Assembly: GCA_000703065.1 (NCBI GenBank)
Contig: JNLK01000001.1
Coordinates: forward strand, 3,184,001 to 3,248,000
Source of the DNA: Lachnospiraceae bacterium AC2029
GTDB taxonomy: Bacteria; Bacillota; Clostridia; Lachnospirales; Lachnospiraceae
Direction: 5' to 3'
Length of the DNA: 64,000 bases
Shown here in pieces: positions 42,895 through 52,333 of this stretch. The translations under genes and the position numbers were made by a program. The stretch's first letter is position 1; every line of letters begins with the position of its first letter. The notes under the pieces are model-generated. The model saw only the letters and a list, made by a program, of their open reading frames with translations. It did no database searches and had not been told where the DNA came from.

Positions 42895-44415
42895 ATGGTG
42901 CTTGAAAACTATGAACCGAAGAGAGTGCTTTACTATTTTGAAAGGATCGCGGCCATCCCCCATGGCTCCCGGCATACGGCAGCCATCAGCGATTATCTGG
43001 TTTCCTTTGCGAAGGAGAAGGGCCTGGATCACCGACAGGATTCCCTGGGAAATGTAGTCATCCGGAAGAAGGCCTCGGACGGATATGAGGCTGCGGAGCC
43101 GGTGATCCTGCAGGGACACATCGACATGGTATGTGAAAAGGACGCGGACTGTGACATTGACATGTCCGGGGAAGGACTGCGGTTAAAGGTGCTGACAAGG
43201 AAGGAACTACCGTACCTGATGGAGCGTCCTCTCAGGAAGGACCAGAGTGAGGATGATGTGATCATAACCGCAGAGGGAACCACCCTGGGCGGGGATGACG
43301 GCATCGCGGTAGCTTATATGTTGGCGATCCTGGAATCGGATTCCATCCCGCACCCGGCGCTGGAGTGCATTTTCACGGTGGATGAGGAGATTGGTATGCT
43401 GGGCGCGGCTGGTTTTGACGCGGAGGATATTCAGGGCCGTCTGCTGCTGAACATTGATTCCGAGGATGAGGGTCATCTTCTGGTGGGATGCGCCGGAGGA
43501 TGTACCACAACCATCAGTCTTCCGGTGGAACGCACATATCCGGACGAGATCATGGATACCATGATCCTGTCGGTGGAAGGTCTGCAGGGCGGACATTCGG
43601 GAATCGAGATCGATAAGGGAAGGGCAAATGCGTCCGTTCTTCTTGGACGGCTGCTTCAGATGCTGTTCTTTGAATTTAAAAATGATCTCTGCCTTTGCAG
43701 CGTGAACGGAGGGAGCAAGGATAATGCGATCCCGCGTTCTGCGGAAGCAGTGCTTCTGGTTTCACTGGGTATGCAGGAGGCTGTCGGGAATTATATCAAA
43801 GAGGAAGAAGCCATTTACCGAAAGGAATATGGAAAGAGAGAACCGGATTTTCGTCTGGTCTGCCGTTTCACGGATGAAGCGGAACGTCCTATGACCCGTG
43901 AGTCCGCAAGGAATACCATCAATCTGCTTCGGTGCGTTCCGAATGGGATCCAGCAGATGAGCTTCGATATCCCCGGGCTGGTGGAAACCTCCCTCAATCT
44001 GGGAATTCTGGTTACCACGGAAAAAGAAATCTCCGCATCCTTTTCGGTGCGGAGCAGTGTGAATTCTGAAAAATGGGAACTGATCAACCGGCTTTCCGCA
44101 GTGGCGGAAGCCCTGGGCGGAAGCTGCAGTAACGAAGGAGAGTACCCGGCATGGGAATACCGTGAGGATTCCAGACTCCGGGAGGTGATGAAATCCTGTT
44201 ACGAGGCGCAGTACGGGGAACCGATGATCGTGGAGACCATCCACGCAGGCGTGGAGTGCGGTCTGTTTGCAGATAAGCTCCAGGGACTGGATGCCGTTTC
44301 CTTCGGCCCGGATATGAATGATATCCATACGCCGAAGGAAGCCATGGATCTTCCCTCCGTGCAGCGGACCTGGAAGCTGATCCTGTCCGTGCTGAAGGTG
44401 CTGGGAGAGCAGTGA
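42895..44415 (+). CDS. pepD: aminoacyl-histidine dipeptidase (M20 family, PepD-type)
   Basis: 506 residues; a GGTCGGAAGGA stretch lies upstream of the ATG. It is a zinc peptidase that cuts dipeptides such as Xaa-His (carnosine-type) in the cytoplasm. Seen are FERIAAIPHGSRHTAAISDYL and KKASDGYEAAEPVILQGHIDMVCEK with the first metal His and Asp, GGDDGIAVAYMLAILES with the bridging Asp, CIFTVDEEIGMLGA with the general-base Glu, LLNIDSEDEGHL, GLQGGHSGIEIDKGRANA and, near the end, AGVECGLFADK and GPDMNDIHTPKE. The size and motif order match PepD. It converges with the REC-GGDEF gene. Confidence 0.93.
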   Translation: MVLENYEPKRVLYYFERIAAIPHGSRHTAAISDYLVSFAKEKGLDHRQDSLGNVVIRKKASDGYEAAEPVILQGHIDMVCEKDADCDIDMSGEGLRLKVLTRKELPYLMERPLRKDQSEDDVIITAEGTTLGGDDGIAVAYMLAILESDSIPHPALECIFTVDEEIGMLGAAGFDAEDIQGRLLLNIDSEDEGHLLVGCAGGCTTTISLPVERTYPDEIMDTMILSVEGLQGGHSGIEIDKGRANASVLLGRLLQMLFFEFKNDLCLCSVNGGSKDNAIPRSAEAVLLVSLGMQEAVGNYIKEEEAIYRKEYGKREPDFRLVCRFTDEAERPMTRESARNTINLLRCVPNGIQQMSFDIPGLVETSLNLGILVTTEKEISASFSVRSSVNSEKWELINRLSAVAEALGGSCSNEGEYPAWEYREDSRLREVMKSCYEAQYGEPMIVETIHAGVECGLFADKLQGLDAVSFGPDMNDIHTPKEAMDLPSVQRTWKLILSVLKVLGEQ

Positions 44416-44465
44416 CGCGCAAATATACCGGGGCAATGTGCCAGGTGGGGAGAGCAGTGACGCGC
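44403..44465 (+). repeat. 18-bp direct repeat across the pepD stop codon
   Basis: GGGAGAGCAGTGACGCGC occurs at 44403-44420, including the pepD stop, and again at 44448-44465. Confidence 0.8.
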
Positions 44466-44489
44466 TGGCATCATATCATGCTGAGATAA

Positions 44490-44566
44490 ACCGTGTCATT
44501 CTGAGGCGCAGCCGAAGAATCTTTCTGCCTCAGGATATCAGATCCTTCGACGCGCGTCGCGCAGCC
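44490..44566. repeat. dispersed TGTCATTCTGAGGC-type repeat between convergent genes
   Basis: Contains TGTCATTCTGAGG and GAAGAATCTTTCTGCC, then CAGGAT...GATCCTTCG and CGCAGCCTCAG, arms related to the 91-bp unit at 37706. It lies between the convergent pepD and REC-GGDEF genes and could form the only transcription block there. Confidence 0.6.
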
Positions 44567-46924
44567 TCAGTCCTGCCCGCCCTCGCGCATGGTGTAATCC
44601 GGGTCTTCGTCGATCATTTTCAGCATGATTTGAGCAAAACGGGGATCAAACTGTGTTCCCATTCCCTGCTCGATCTCCTGACGGATCTTCGCCTGAGGCA
44701 TGATCTTGCGATAACTTCGCTGGCTGGACATGGCGTCATAGGCGTCGGCTACGGCAATGATCCTTGCCTCCTCGGGGATTTCCTCACCGGCCAGACCGTC
44801 GGGATAGCCGGTTCCGTCATATCGTTCATGGTGCCAGCGTGCACCGATGGACAGTTTGGGCATCTCCTGGATATTCTTCAGGATCTGGGAACCGATGACC
44901 GGATGACGCTTGATGTATTCGAATTCCTCATCCGTCAGCTTGCCGGGCTTGTTGATCACGGAATCCGGAACGCCGATCTTACCTACATCATGCAGCAGAC
45001 CGATGATATAGACATCGCTCTGTTCCTTCATGCTGTAGCCGTAGCGGCGGGCGATCTCCTTTGAATATTCGGCTACTCTGCCGGAATGACCGTTGGTGTA
45101 GGTGTCCTTGGCATCAATGGCCTCAGCAAGAGAACGAACGACATGTAAGAAGAGTTGTTCGTTCTCTTTTGTTTTCTTTGAAACCTCCTCGGACAGGTGC
45201 TTCTGAAGTCGCAGAAGCTCTGCGATCTGCTTTACCCGAAGGGTCAGGATCTCGGAAATGAAGGGCTTCCGGATGAAATCCTTTGCTCCCAGCTTCAGAG
45301 CCAGCTTCTCTGTATTCGTATCATTTTCCGAGGTAAGGAATACCACGGGGATATCAGCAATCTCGGTCTCCTCGGCACGAAGCCGTGTGATGGTTTCGAA
45401 GCCGTCCATTTCCGGCATATTGATATCCAGCAGGATCAGGTCCGGACGGTTCTCATTCAGAAAGTCGAGAAGGGCCTGGCCGGAGTTCAGCTTGGTCACC
45501 AGAATGTTGCTTTTGCTGAGAATCCGGTCCGCCAGCTTCAGGTTCATATCGTCGTCATCCACCACAGCAACCCACAGCCGGTCATCACTGCTGTTCAGGG
45601 TCTCGGACTCCAGGAATTCCGTTTCATAGTTGATGCAGAGGGTCTCTCCGTATTTTGCACGCCAGGTGCGGATGATGCTTCCGGCAACCTGTTCCACGGC
45701 ATCGGCCTTGATATCGGTGAGGATGATGAAGTACATGTTCTTCCGGACCTGCATCAGAAGATCGCTTCTCCGGAGTACATTTCCCAGATGATCGCCGAAG
45801 GACTCATAGTATGTATTTGCCTCTTCCTCTGTTCGTCCTTCCTCCGGTGTCAGAGTGATCAGGATCTTGCAGGCATTTCTGTGATAGCGCATGACGTAGC
45901 GCATCACGAAACGATATACGCCCACAAAGGAAGACATGTCCAGCTTGAGAGCGGAAGAGGATACATTTCGCTCGGACAGGATCATGGTCAGAGTCTTCAG
46001 ATCCATTTCATAGGAATCCTCGGAATCATCGTCCTTCTCATGGATGGCATATCCGTGCTTTCCGTTGTTCTTCACATTGTAGAGGGCCTTGTCGGCCTTG
46101 CTCAGAGAGTCGTTATAGTCCTCGCCCTGTCCGGTGAGGAAGACGGCTCCGACGGAGGCCCCCAGGGGGATGTCCATATCCTCGCCCAGGATCCGCTTCG
46201 CATCGGAAAGAAGGGTGTTGTTCAGATTTTCGGCAAATTCCCGGATGTCATCTTCATTCTTTAATGTGGTGGAGAAGGCCACAAACTCGTCGCCGCCCAT
46301 ACGTCCGGCGATATCGTCCGGGCCCAGGAAGCCCCGGATCAGGATCGCAAAGCTGATCAGGATCTTGTCACCGGCAGCATGTCCGTAAATGTCGTTCACC
46401 AGCTTGAAGGCGTCCAGATCGATCATCATGAGACAGCCGGGCTTTCTGCGGCAGAGCATTTCCAGCTTGCTGTTCACGGCGCTCTTGTTCAGAAGACCGG
46501 TCAGATTGTCCACGGTTGCTTCCTCATAGAAACGGTGGAGCATTTCCTGACGCTTCAGAACGTTCATGATCCGCTTGATGAGGACGGTGGGTTCGAAGGG
46601 CTTCCGGATATAATCGGAAACGCCCATTTCAAAGCCGCGGGTTTCGGATTCGTTGTCGTCATCGGAGGTGAGGAAGATGACCGGGATCTCCTCCAGGTCC
46701 AGCTCATCCTCCAGGGCACGGATCCGCTTCAGGGTTTCGAAGCCGTCCATTTCCGGCATCATGATATCCAGAAGCACCAGGTCCGGACTGTCGTTCTTCA
46801 GATACTCCAGCAGCTCTGCGCCGGAGTGAAGGGTCGTGGCCTCCAGGCCGTTCTTCGTCAGGATATTATTTGCTATTTTAAGATTCATCGGATCATCATC
46901 GACAAGTACTATATGATTCGCCAT
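44567..46924 (-). CDS. dual-receiver c-di-GMP enzyme: REC-GGDEF-(degenerate domain)-REC-HD-GYP
   Basis: 785 residues. REC1 is at about 1-122 with phospho-acceptor Asp53 (LLDIMMPEMDG). A GGDEF domain at about 135-295 has an intact GGDEF motif at 210-214 and LTGLLNK; the RxxD inhibitory site upstream is not present (GPDD instead). A region at 300-440 looks like a GGDEF fold that has lost its motif. REC2 at 448-570 has Asp499. HD-GYP at about 585-780 has HD at 644-645 and HHERYDGTGYP. It could synthesise c-di-GMP and hydrolyse it, each arm set by phosphorylation. AAAGGCGG lies before the ATG. It is divergent from a hybrid histidine kinase, its likely phosphodonor. c-di-GMP riboswitches lie in the same window. 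Confidence 0.93.
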   Translation of the reverse strand: MANHIVLVDDDPMNLKIANNILTKNGLEATTLHSGAELLEYLKNDSPDLVLLDIMMPEMDGFETLKRIRALEDELDLEEIPVIFLTSDDDNESETRGFEMGVSDYIRKPFEPTVLIKRIMNVLKRQEMLHRFYEEATVDNLTGLLNKSAVNSKLEMLCRRKPGCLMMIDLDAFKLVNDIYGHAAGDKILISFAILIRGFLGPDDIAGRMGGDEFVAFSTTLKNEDDIREFAENLNNTLLSDAKRILGEDMDIPLGASVGAVFLTGQGEDYNDSLSKADKALYNVKNNGKHGYAIHEKDDDSEDSYEMDLKTLTMILSERNVSSSALKLDMSSFVGVYRFVMRYVMRYHRNACKILITLTPEEGRTEEEANTYYESFGDHLGNVLRRSDLLMQVRKNMYFIILTDIKADAVEQVAGSIIRTWRAKYGETLCINYETEFLESETLNSSDDRLWVAVVDDDDMNLKLADRILSKSNILVTKLNSGQALLDFLNENRPDLILLDINMPEMDGFETITRLRAEETEIADIPVVFLTSENDTNTEKLALKLGAKDFIRKPFISEILTLRVKQIAELLRLQKHLSEEVSKKTKENEQLFLHVVRSLAEAIDAKDTYTNGHSGRVAEYSKEIARRYGYSMKEQSDVYIIGLLHDVGKIGVPDSVINKPGKLTDEEFEYIKRHPVIGSQILKNIQEMPKLSIGARWHHERYDGTGYPDGLAGEEIPEEARIIAVADAYDAMSSQRSYRKIMPQAKIRQEIEQGMGTQFDPRFAQIMLKMIDEDPDYTMREGGQD

Positions 46925-46955
46925 GACTGCTTCCGCCTTTCGTGTCAGAATAGAT

Positions 46956-46984
46956 TTGACAAATGGTTTTTTGTCTACTATAGA
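46956..46984 (+). promoter_or_regulatory. promoter of the hybrid histidine kinase gene
   Basis: TTGACA (46956-46961), 17-base spacer, TATAGA (46979-46984). The -10 shares bases 46982-46984 with the opposing promoter. Confidence 0.65.
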
Positions 46985-47010
46985 ATACTTGAAAAGTTGG
47001 AAATATGCAA
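46982..47010 (-). promoter_or_regulatory. promoter of the REC-GGDEF-REC-HD-GYP gene
   Basis: On the minus strand, TTGCAT (47010-47005), 17-base spacer, TATTCT (46987-46982). It overlaps the plus-strand promoter so that polymerase can occupy only one at a time. Confidence 0.5.
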
Positions 47011-47061
47011 TTATACTTATGTGGATGGTTTTGTTTTTTTTGATACGACAGGGGATAAACC

Positions 47062-49701
47062 ATGAAAAGAAGCAGAAAAAATCTGGTCATTCCGTTGGTG
47101 CTGACCTTCATATTGATGGCGCTTCTGGTCGTTTTTACGTCGAGAGTCATTTTCAGGACCGCATTTTCTTCTGTTGTGGAGCTTGGGGACGACAAGACCA
47201 CGGCGATCACCGCAGATCTCGAGAACTATATGGAGACAGCAAAGAGTGTGCTCTGGACCGTGGCCGACACGGTGGACCACATGGTGGAAAAGGGTGCGAC
47301 GGAAGCGGAGATCGTAGAATACATCACGAGAGAGTCTTCCCGGACGGAGAAGCAGTTCGACGAGAGCTATACCGGGATCTACGGCGTGATCCACGGAGAA
47401 TATATCGACGGCGTGGGCTGGGTCCCGCCGGAGGACTATGATCCGACCACCCGTGACTGGTACAAGACCACGGTGGGTGGCAAGGGCGAGGTCATCATTG
47501 TGTCGCCTTACGTGGATGCACAGACCGGAAACGTGATCATTTCCATCGGAAGAGCGCTGACAGAGAACAGTAACGCGCTGGCCATGGATCTGACTCTGAA
47601 AAATGTGCAGGAGATCGTTGAGGGGATTCAGATCAACGGTTACGGCTACGGCTATATCCTGAACAATGACGGAATGGTCATTGCCCATCATGATAAGAAC
47701 GAGAACGGAAAGAACTATAATGACCTTCCGGAGTATCATGAACTGTTTCAGAAGGTGCAGGAGGTAAAGAAGGGGCATTTCGAGTTCGAACTGGACGGTG
47801 AGAAATGTACCGTCTTTGTGGATGACGTTATGGACCAGTGGCACCTGGTCATCGTTACGAAGGATTCCGAACTGTATCAGGCACCCATTTTCCTTCTGAT
47901 CGTCAGTATCGTGGTCTACCTGGTTGTGTTCGCGCTGATCGCCTTTTTCTACTTCCTGGGCTACCGGAATGAGAGAAAGTCCTACGTCCGCATGGAGAAA
48001 ATGAAGGAGATCGAGCGGAAGAAGGATTATGAGGCAAAGGTTCTGAAGTTGGAGAAGGCGGCTGCGGACAGTGCAAATCAGGCGAAGAGCGATTTCCTGG
48101 CGGATATGAGCCATGAGATCCGGACGCCAATCAATGCGATCCTGGGTATGAATGAAATGATCCTCCATGAATCAAAGGAGGAGGAGACCCTGGACTATGC
48201 TGCCAATATCAAGAGCGCCGGAAATACCCTGCTGTCCATCATCAACACGATCCTGGACTTCTCCAAGATCGAGGACGGAAGGATGACTCTGGTTCCTGTG
48301 GAATTTGAAACCGCCGAGCTGATCAGCGGTCTCGTGAACTCCATCAGCGAACGGGCAAAGGACAAGGGGCTTGAATTCAAGCTGGATATCGATGAAACCA
48401 TTCCCTCCAGACTTCTGGGGGATGATGTGCGGATCAGTCAGGTCATCATGAATCTTCTGACCAATGCCGTGAAATATACGGAGAAGGGGGAGGTTCTGCT
48501 CTCCATGCGCAATCTGGGTGAGGACCGTCTGCTGGTATCCGTAAAGGATACGGGAATCGGTATCCGGAAGGAGGATACCGACAGGCTGGCTGTATCCTTC
48601 GAACGGCTGGACGAGAGGAAGAACCGTCACATCGAAGGAACCGGCCTCGGCATTTCCATCGTTACGAAGCTTCTCGGGATGATGGACAGTGAACTGAAGC
48701 TGAAGAGTGAGTACGGAGTGGGCTCGGAGTTCTACTTTGAGCTTCCGATCCGTGTGGTGGATCCCAAGCCCCTTGGAACATTTGATCCGAAGAGCAGACC
48801 GGCTACCAAGTCTCTGGACCGGATCCGGATCGCCGTTCCGAAGGCGAAGGTTCTGCTTACGGATGACAATGATATGAACCGGAAGGTTGCGGCAAATCTG
48901 ATGAAGCTTTTCGGTATCCGGCCGGTACTCTGTTCCTCCGGTGCGGAGACCATTGAGAAGATGAGAGAGGGACACTACGACCTGCTGTTCCTGGATCATA
49001 TGATGCCGGAAATGGACGGGATCGAAACCCTTGCCCGCCTGAAGGAGTCGGATCTCATCGGAACCACGAAGGTGATCGTCCTTACCGCAAATGCGGTCGT
49101 GGGCGTAAGAGAGCAGTATCTGAAGGAAGGCTTTGACGATTATCTTGCAAAGCCGGTCAACCTTCCGGCACTGGAACGGATGCTCCGGACCTATCTACCG
49201 AAGGAACTGATCGAAGAGGTCACGGAGGATCAGGAGGGGGCATTTGCAGAAAAGACCGGAGGGAACGCGCGGAAAGAGGTTTCCTTCTCCGAGCTTCCCG
49301 AGGTGAAGGTGACTCGTGGAGAAGCAGTGGATGACGGAACGCCCCTGGGACGTCTCAGAAGTCTCGGGCTCTCCGTGGAGGACGGACTCATGTACTGCGG
49401 TGATGATGAGGCATTCTATCTGGAGATCGTCCATGACTATGTGGAAGCGGCTCCGGAACGGATCGAGAAGTTGGATACACATCTGGCTGCCGGAGACATG
49501 AAGGATTACAAGGTCGTGGTACACTCCGTGAAGAGTGCTTCCAAGACCATCGGTGCCATGGACCTGTTCGAGCAGACGAAGGAATTGGAGCGGGCAGCGG
49601 CCGAGGAAAATGAGGCTGAGGTCCGGAAGAACCATGAGACCGTAATGAACGAGTATAAACTGCTGGTGCAGAAGCTTGCAGAAGACAGTGGCGAAGAATA
49701 A
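47062..49701 (+). CDS. hybrid sensor histidine kinase (dCache-HisKA-HATPase-REC-HPt)
   Basis: 879 residues. TM1 at about 8-30 and TM2 at about 275-300 enclose an extracellular dCache-type sensor (ENYMETAKSVLWTVADTVDHM; DPTTRDWYKTTVGGKGEVIIVSPY; LNNDGMVIAHHDKNENGKNY), typical for small organic ligands. A coiled linker leads to HisKA (SHEIRTPINAILGMN, His351), the ATPase domain (NLLTNAVKYTEKG, DTGIGI, GTGLGISI), a REC domain with Asp645 (FLDHMMPEMDG) and an HPt domain with His821 (VVHSVKSASKTIGA). This makes a complete phosphorelay in one protein. The divergent dual-REC c-di-GMP enzyme is the obvious target. GACAGGGGA lies upstream of the ATG. Confidence 0.93.
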   Translation: MKRSRKNLVIPLVLTFILMALLVVFTSRVIFRTAFSSVVELGDDKTTAITADLENYMETAKSVLWTVADTVDHMVEKGATEAEIVEYITRESSRTEKQFDESYTGIYGVIHGEYIDGVGWVPPEDYDPTTRDWYKTTVGGKGEVIIVSPYVDAQTGNVIISIGRALTENSNALAMDLTLKNVQEIVEGIQINGYGYGYILNNDGMVIAHHDKNENGKNYNDLPEYHELFQKVQEVKKGHFEFELDGEKCTVFVDDVMDQWHLVIVTKDSELYQAPIFLLIVSIVVYLVVFALIAFFYFLGYRNERKSYVRMEKMKEIERKKDYEAKVLKLEKAAADSANQAKSDFLADMSHEIRTPINAILGMNEMILHESKEEETLDYAANIKSAGNTLLSIINTILDFSKIEDGRMTLVPVEFETAELISGLVNSISERAKDKGLEFKLDIDETIPSRLLGDDVRISQVIMNLLTNAVKYTEKGEVLLSMRNLGEDRLLVSVKDTGIGIRKEDTDRLAVSFERLDERKNRHIEGTGLGISIVTKLLGMMDSELKLKSEYGVGSEFYFELPIRVVDPKPLGTFDPKSRPATKSLDRIRIAVPKAKVLLTDDNDMNRKVAANLMKLFGIRPVLCSSGAETIEKMREGHYDLLFLDHMMPEMDGIETLARLKESDLIGTTKVIVLTANAVVGVREQYLKEGFDDYLAKPVNLPALERMLRTYLPKELIEEVTEDQEGAFAEKTGGNARKEVSFSELPEVKVTRGEAVDDGTPLGRLRSLGLSVEDGLMYCGDDEAFYLEIVHDYVEAAPERIEKLDTHLAAGDMKDYKVVVHSVKSASKTIGAMDLFEQTKELERAAAEENEAEVRKNHETVMNEYKLLVQKLAEDSGEE

Positions 49702-49711
49702 TAAAAGTTTA

Positions 49712-49741
49712 TTGAGAATCCGTAAGGGATTGTGGTATAAT
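49712..49741 (+). promoter_or_regulatory. leuS promoter
   Basis: TTGAGA (49712-49717), 18-base spacer, TATAAT (49736-49741). A small hairpin (CTGTGACGGC / GCCGTGACAG) lies in the leader; no T-box was seen. Confidence 0.7.
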
Positions 49742-49806
49742 CTACATTTGTTAACTGTGACGGCGTGTGAGGCCGTGACAGACGAAATTCCGAGGAGGAA
49801 AGATTC

Positions 49807-52257
49807 ATGGCAAAGTATAACCATAAGCTGATCGAAGCAAAATGGACAAAGAAATGGGAGGAGGATCCCATTAATGTGAACGACGGTAAGAAAGAGAAGT
49901 ATTACTGTCTGGACATGTTCCCTTACCCGTCAGGTAACGGCCTTCATGTAGGCCACTGGAGAGGGTATGTCATTTCCGACGTCTGGAGCCGGTATCAGCT
50001 GATGCATGATAAGTATGTGATCCATCCCATGGGCTGGGACGCTTTCGGTCTTCCGGCAGAGAACTATGCCATCAAGAACGGCGTACATCCTGCCATTTCC
50101 ACGGCTTCAAACGTGGCAAATATCAAGCGTCAGATCCAGCAGATCGCTGCCATCTATGACTGGGATATGGAAGTAAATACCACGGATCCCAACTTCTACA
50201 AGTGGACCCAGTGGATCTTCGTTCAGATGTTCAAGAAGGGCCTGGCCTATGAGAAGGAGATGCCCATCAACTGGTGTCCTTCCTGTAAGACCGGTCTTGC
50301 CAACGAAGAGGTTAAGGAAGGAAAATGTGAGCGCTGCGGTGCCGACGTTACCAAGAAGAACCTTCGTCAGTGGATGCTGAAGATCACGGCCTATGCAGAG
50401 AGACTTCTGGCTGATCTGGACAAGCTGGACTGGCCCGAGAAGGTTAAGAAGATGCAGACCGAGTGGATCGGAAAGTCCAAGGGTGCGGAGGTTGACTTCA
50501 AGCTGGAAGGACGAGACGAGGCCATCCGTGTATATACCACCCGTCCGGACACCCTGTACGGTGCCACATTTATGGTACTTGCTCCCGAGCATAAGCTGGC
50601 TGCCAGTCTTGCAACACCGGAGACAAAGGAAGCGGTAGATGCCTACATTTATCAGACCTCCCTTCGTTCCTCCGTTGACCGTATGGCAGATAAGGATAAG
50701 ACCGGTGTATTCACCGGAAGCTATGCCATCAATCCGCTGAACGGTGCAAAGGTGCCCATCTGGCTGTCCGACTATGTACTGGCAGATTACGGTACCGGCG
50801 CCATCATGTGCGTACCTGCCCATGATGACCGTGACTTCGAGTTCGCAAAGAAATTCAATCTTCCCATCATCCAGGTTATCGCCAAGGACGGTGTGGAGAT
50901 CCCGGATATGCAGGAAGCATACACAGAGGCTTCCGGTATCATGATCAATTCCGGTGACTGGAACGGTATGGAGTCCTCCGTACTGAAGGAGGAGGCTCCC
51001 CAGTACATCGAGGATAAGGGCTATGGTAAGGCTACAGTCAATTACAAGCTCCGTGACTGGGTATTCTCCCGTCAGAGATACTGGGGCGAGCCCATCCCCA
51101 TCGTTCACTGCCCGGACTGCGGTGCGGTTCCCGTACCGGAGGATCAGCTTCCGCTGCTTCTGCCGGATGTGGAGAAGTATGAGCCCACAGGAACAGGAGA
51201 GTCACCGCTGGCTGCCATCGAGAGCTGGGTGAACACCACCTGCCCCTGCTGCGGTAAGCCGGCAAAGCGTGAGACCAATACCATGCCTCAGTGGGCAGGA
51301 TCATCCTGGTATTTCCTCCGCTATGTGGATAGCAAGAACAATGAAGAGCTGGTAAGCAGGGAGAAGGCAGACAAGTACCTTCCGGTAGATATGTATATCG
51401 GCGGTGTGGAGCATGCGGTGCTTCATCTGCTGTACTCCAGATTCTATACCAAGTTCCTGTATGATATTGGTGTGATAAGCTTTGAAGAGCCCTTTAAGAA
51501 GCTCTTCAACCAGGGCATGATCTGCGGCCGCGACAAGGTGACCGGAGCACCCACCAAGATGAGCAAGTCTCTCGGAAATATCGTTTCCCCCGATGACATC
51601 GTGGAAGAGTACGGATGTGATACATTGCGTCTCTACGAGCTCTTCGTAGGACCTCCGGAACTGGATTCCATCTGGGACGATGCAGGTATCGACGGAATCT
51701 TCCGTTTCATCCGCCGCTTCTATACCATGGTAATGGATAACCTGGAGAAGTACGAGAAGGACGGAAAGGAAGTGGAGGAGACACCGGAGCTCCTGGCACT
51801 GCGCCACGGACTTACCAAGGCAGTATCCCAGCGTCTGGAGAGCTTCAACCTGAATACGGTCATTTCCGCATTCATGGAGTTCAACAACAAGTTCGTGGAT
51901 CTCACCAAGAACAGCGGTGTGGATCGCGAAACCCTGAAGACCATGGTTCGCCTGATCGCACCCTTCGCTCCGCATATCGGTGAGGAACTGTGGGAGGCGC
52001 TCGGAGGAACCGATTCTGTATTCCATGAGACCTGGCCTGAGTTTGATGAGAAATACCTGGTAGAGGATACCATGGAGCTGCCGGTACAGATCAACGGTAA
52101 GACCCGTGCCACTGTAAAGGTTCCGACGAATGCAGAGAAGGATGAGATCCTGGCTGCAGGTAAGGAGGCCATTGCTTCCCGTCTGGAAGGATTCTCCATC
52201 GTAAAGGAGATCTACGTACCGAAGAAGATCATCAACATTGTTGTAAAGCCGCAGTAA
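49807..52257 (+). CDS. leuS: leucyl-tRNA synthetase
   Basis: 816 residues, the normal bacterial length. It charges tRNA-Leu with leucine in the cytoplasm. The class I signatures are present: YPSGNGLHVGHWRGYV (HIGH-type, His47) and KMSKSLGN (Lys584). The zinc-finger-like CPSCKTGLANEEV...CERCG, the CP1 editing domain (TTRPDTLYGATFMVLAPEH; DYGTGAIMCVPAHDDRDFEFA), WAGSSWYFLRYVD, and the C-terminal anticodon-binding and tRNA-contact domains are all in order. The start follows GAGGAGG. It has its own promoter and a strong terminator after it. Confidence 0.97.
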   Translation: MAKYNHKLIEAKWTKKWEEDPINVNDGKKEKYYCLDMFPYPSGNGLHVGHWRGYVISDVWSRYQLMHDKYVIHPMGWDAFGLPAENYAIKNGVHPAISTASNVANIKRQIQQIAAIYDWDMEVNTTDPNFYKWTQWIFVQMFKKGLAYEKEMPINWCPSCKTGLANEEVKEGKCERCGADVTKKNLRQWMLKITAYAERLLADLDKLDWPEKVKKMQTEWIGKSKGAEVDFKLEGRDEAIRVYTTRPDTLYGATFMVLAPEHKLAASLATPETKEAVDAYIYQTSLRSSVDRMADKDKTGVFTGSYAINPLNGAKVPIWLSDYVLADYGTGAIMCVPAHDDRDFEFAKKFNLPIIQVIAKDGVEIPDMQEAYTEASGIMINSGDWNGMESSVLKEEAPQYIEDKGYGKATVNYKLRDWVFSRQRYWGEPIPIVHCPDCGAVPVPEDQLPLLLPDVEKYEPTGTGESPLAAIESWVNTTCPCCGKPAKRETNTMPQWAGSSWYFLRYVDSKNNEELVSREKADKYLPVDMYIGGVEHAVLHLLYSRFYTKFLYDIGVISFEEPFKKLFNQGMICGRDKVTGAPTKMSKSLGNIVSPDDIVEEYGCDTLRLYELFVGPPELDSIWDDAGIDGIFRFIRRFYTMVMDNLEKYEKDGKEVEETPELLALRHGLTKAVSQRLESFNLNTVISAFMEFNNKFVDLTKNSGVDRETLKTMVRLIAPFAPHIGEELWEALGGTDSVFHETWPEFDEKYLVEDTMELPVQINGKTRATVKVPTNAEKDEILAAGKEAIASRLEGFSIVKEIYVPKKIINIVVKPQ

Positions 52258-52266
52258 AGAAAACAA

Positions 52267-52309
52267 CCGGGGACGGTTTCGGGCACTGAGTCCGGAATCG
52301 TCCCCGATT
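52267..52309 (+). terminator. leuS terminator
   Basis: GGGGACG (52269-52275) pairs with CGTCCCC (52299-52305), with further G-rich/C-rich pairing inside, then GATTTG. Confidence 0.8.
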
Positions 52310-52333
52310 TGCACAGTAAATGACAGGAACCAT

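Noticed and set aside
45197-46264. Long plus-strand frame opposite the REC-GGDEF gene (355 codons)
   Set aside because: Antisense shadow of a gene with clear domain motifs; no ribosome site or family features.
49742-49806. T-box leader upstream of leuS
   Set aside because: The leader is only about 60 bases with one small hairpin; no T-box sequence or specifier stem.
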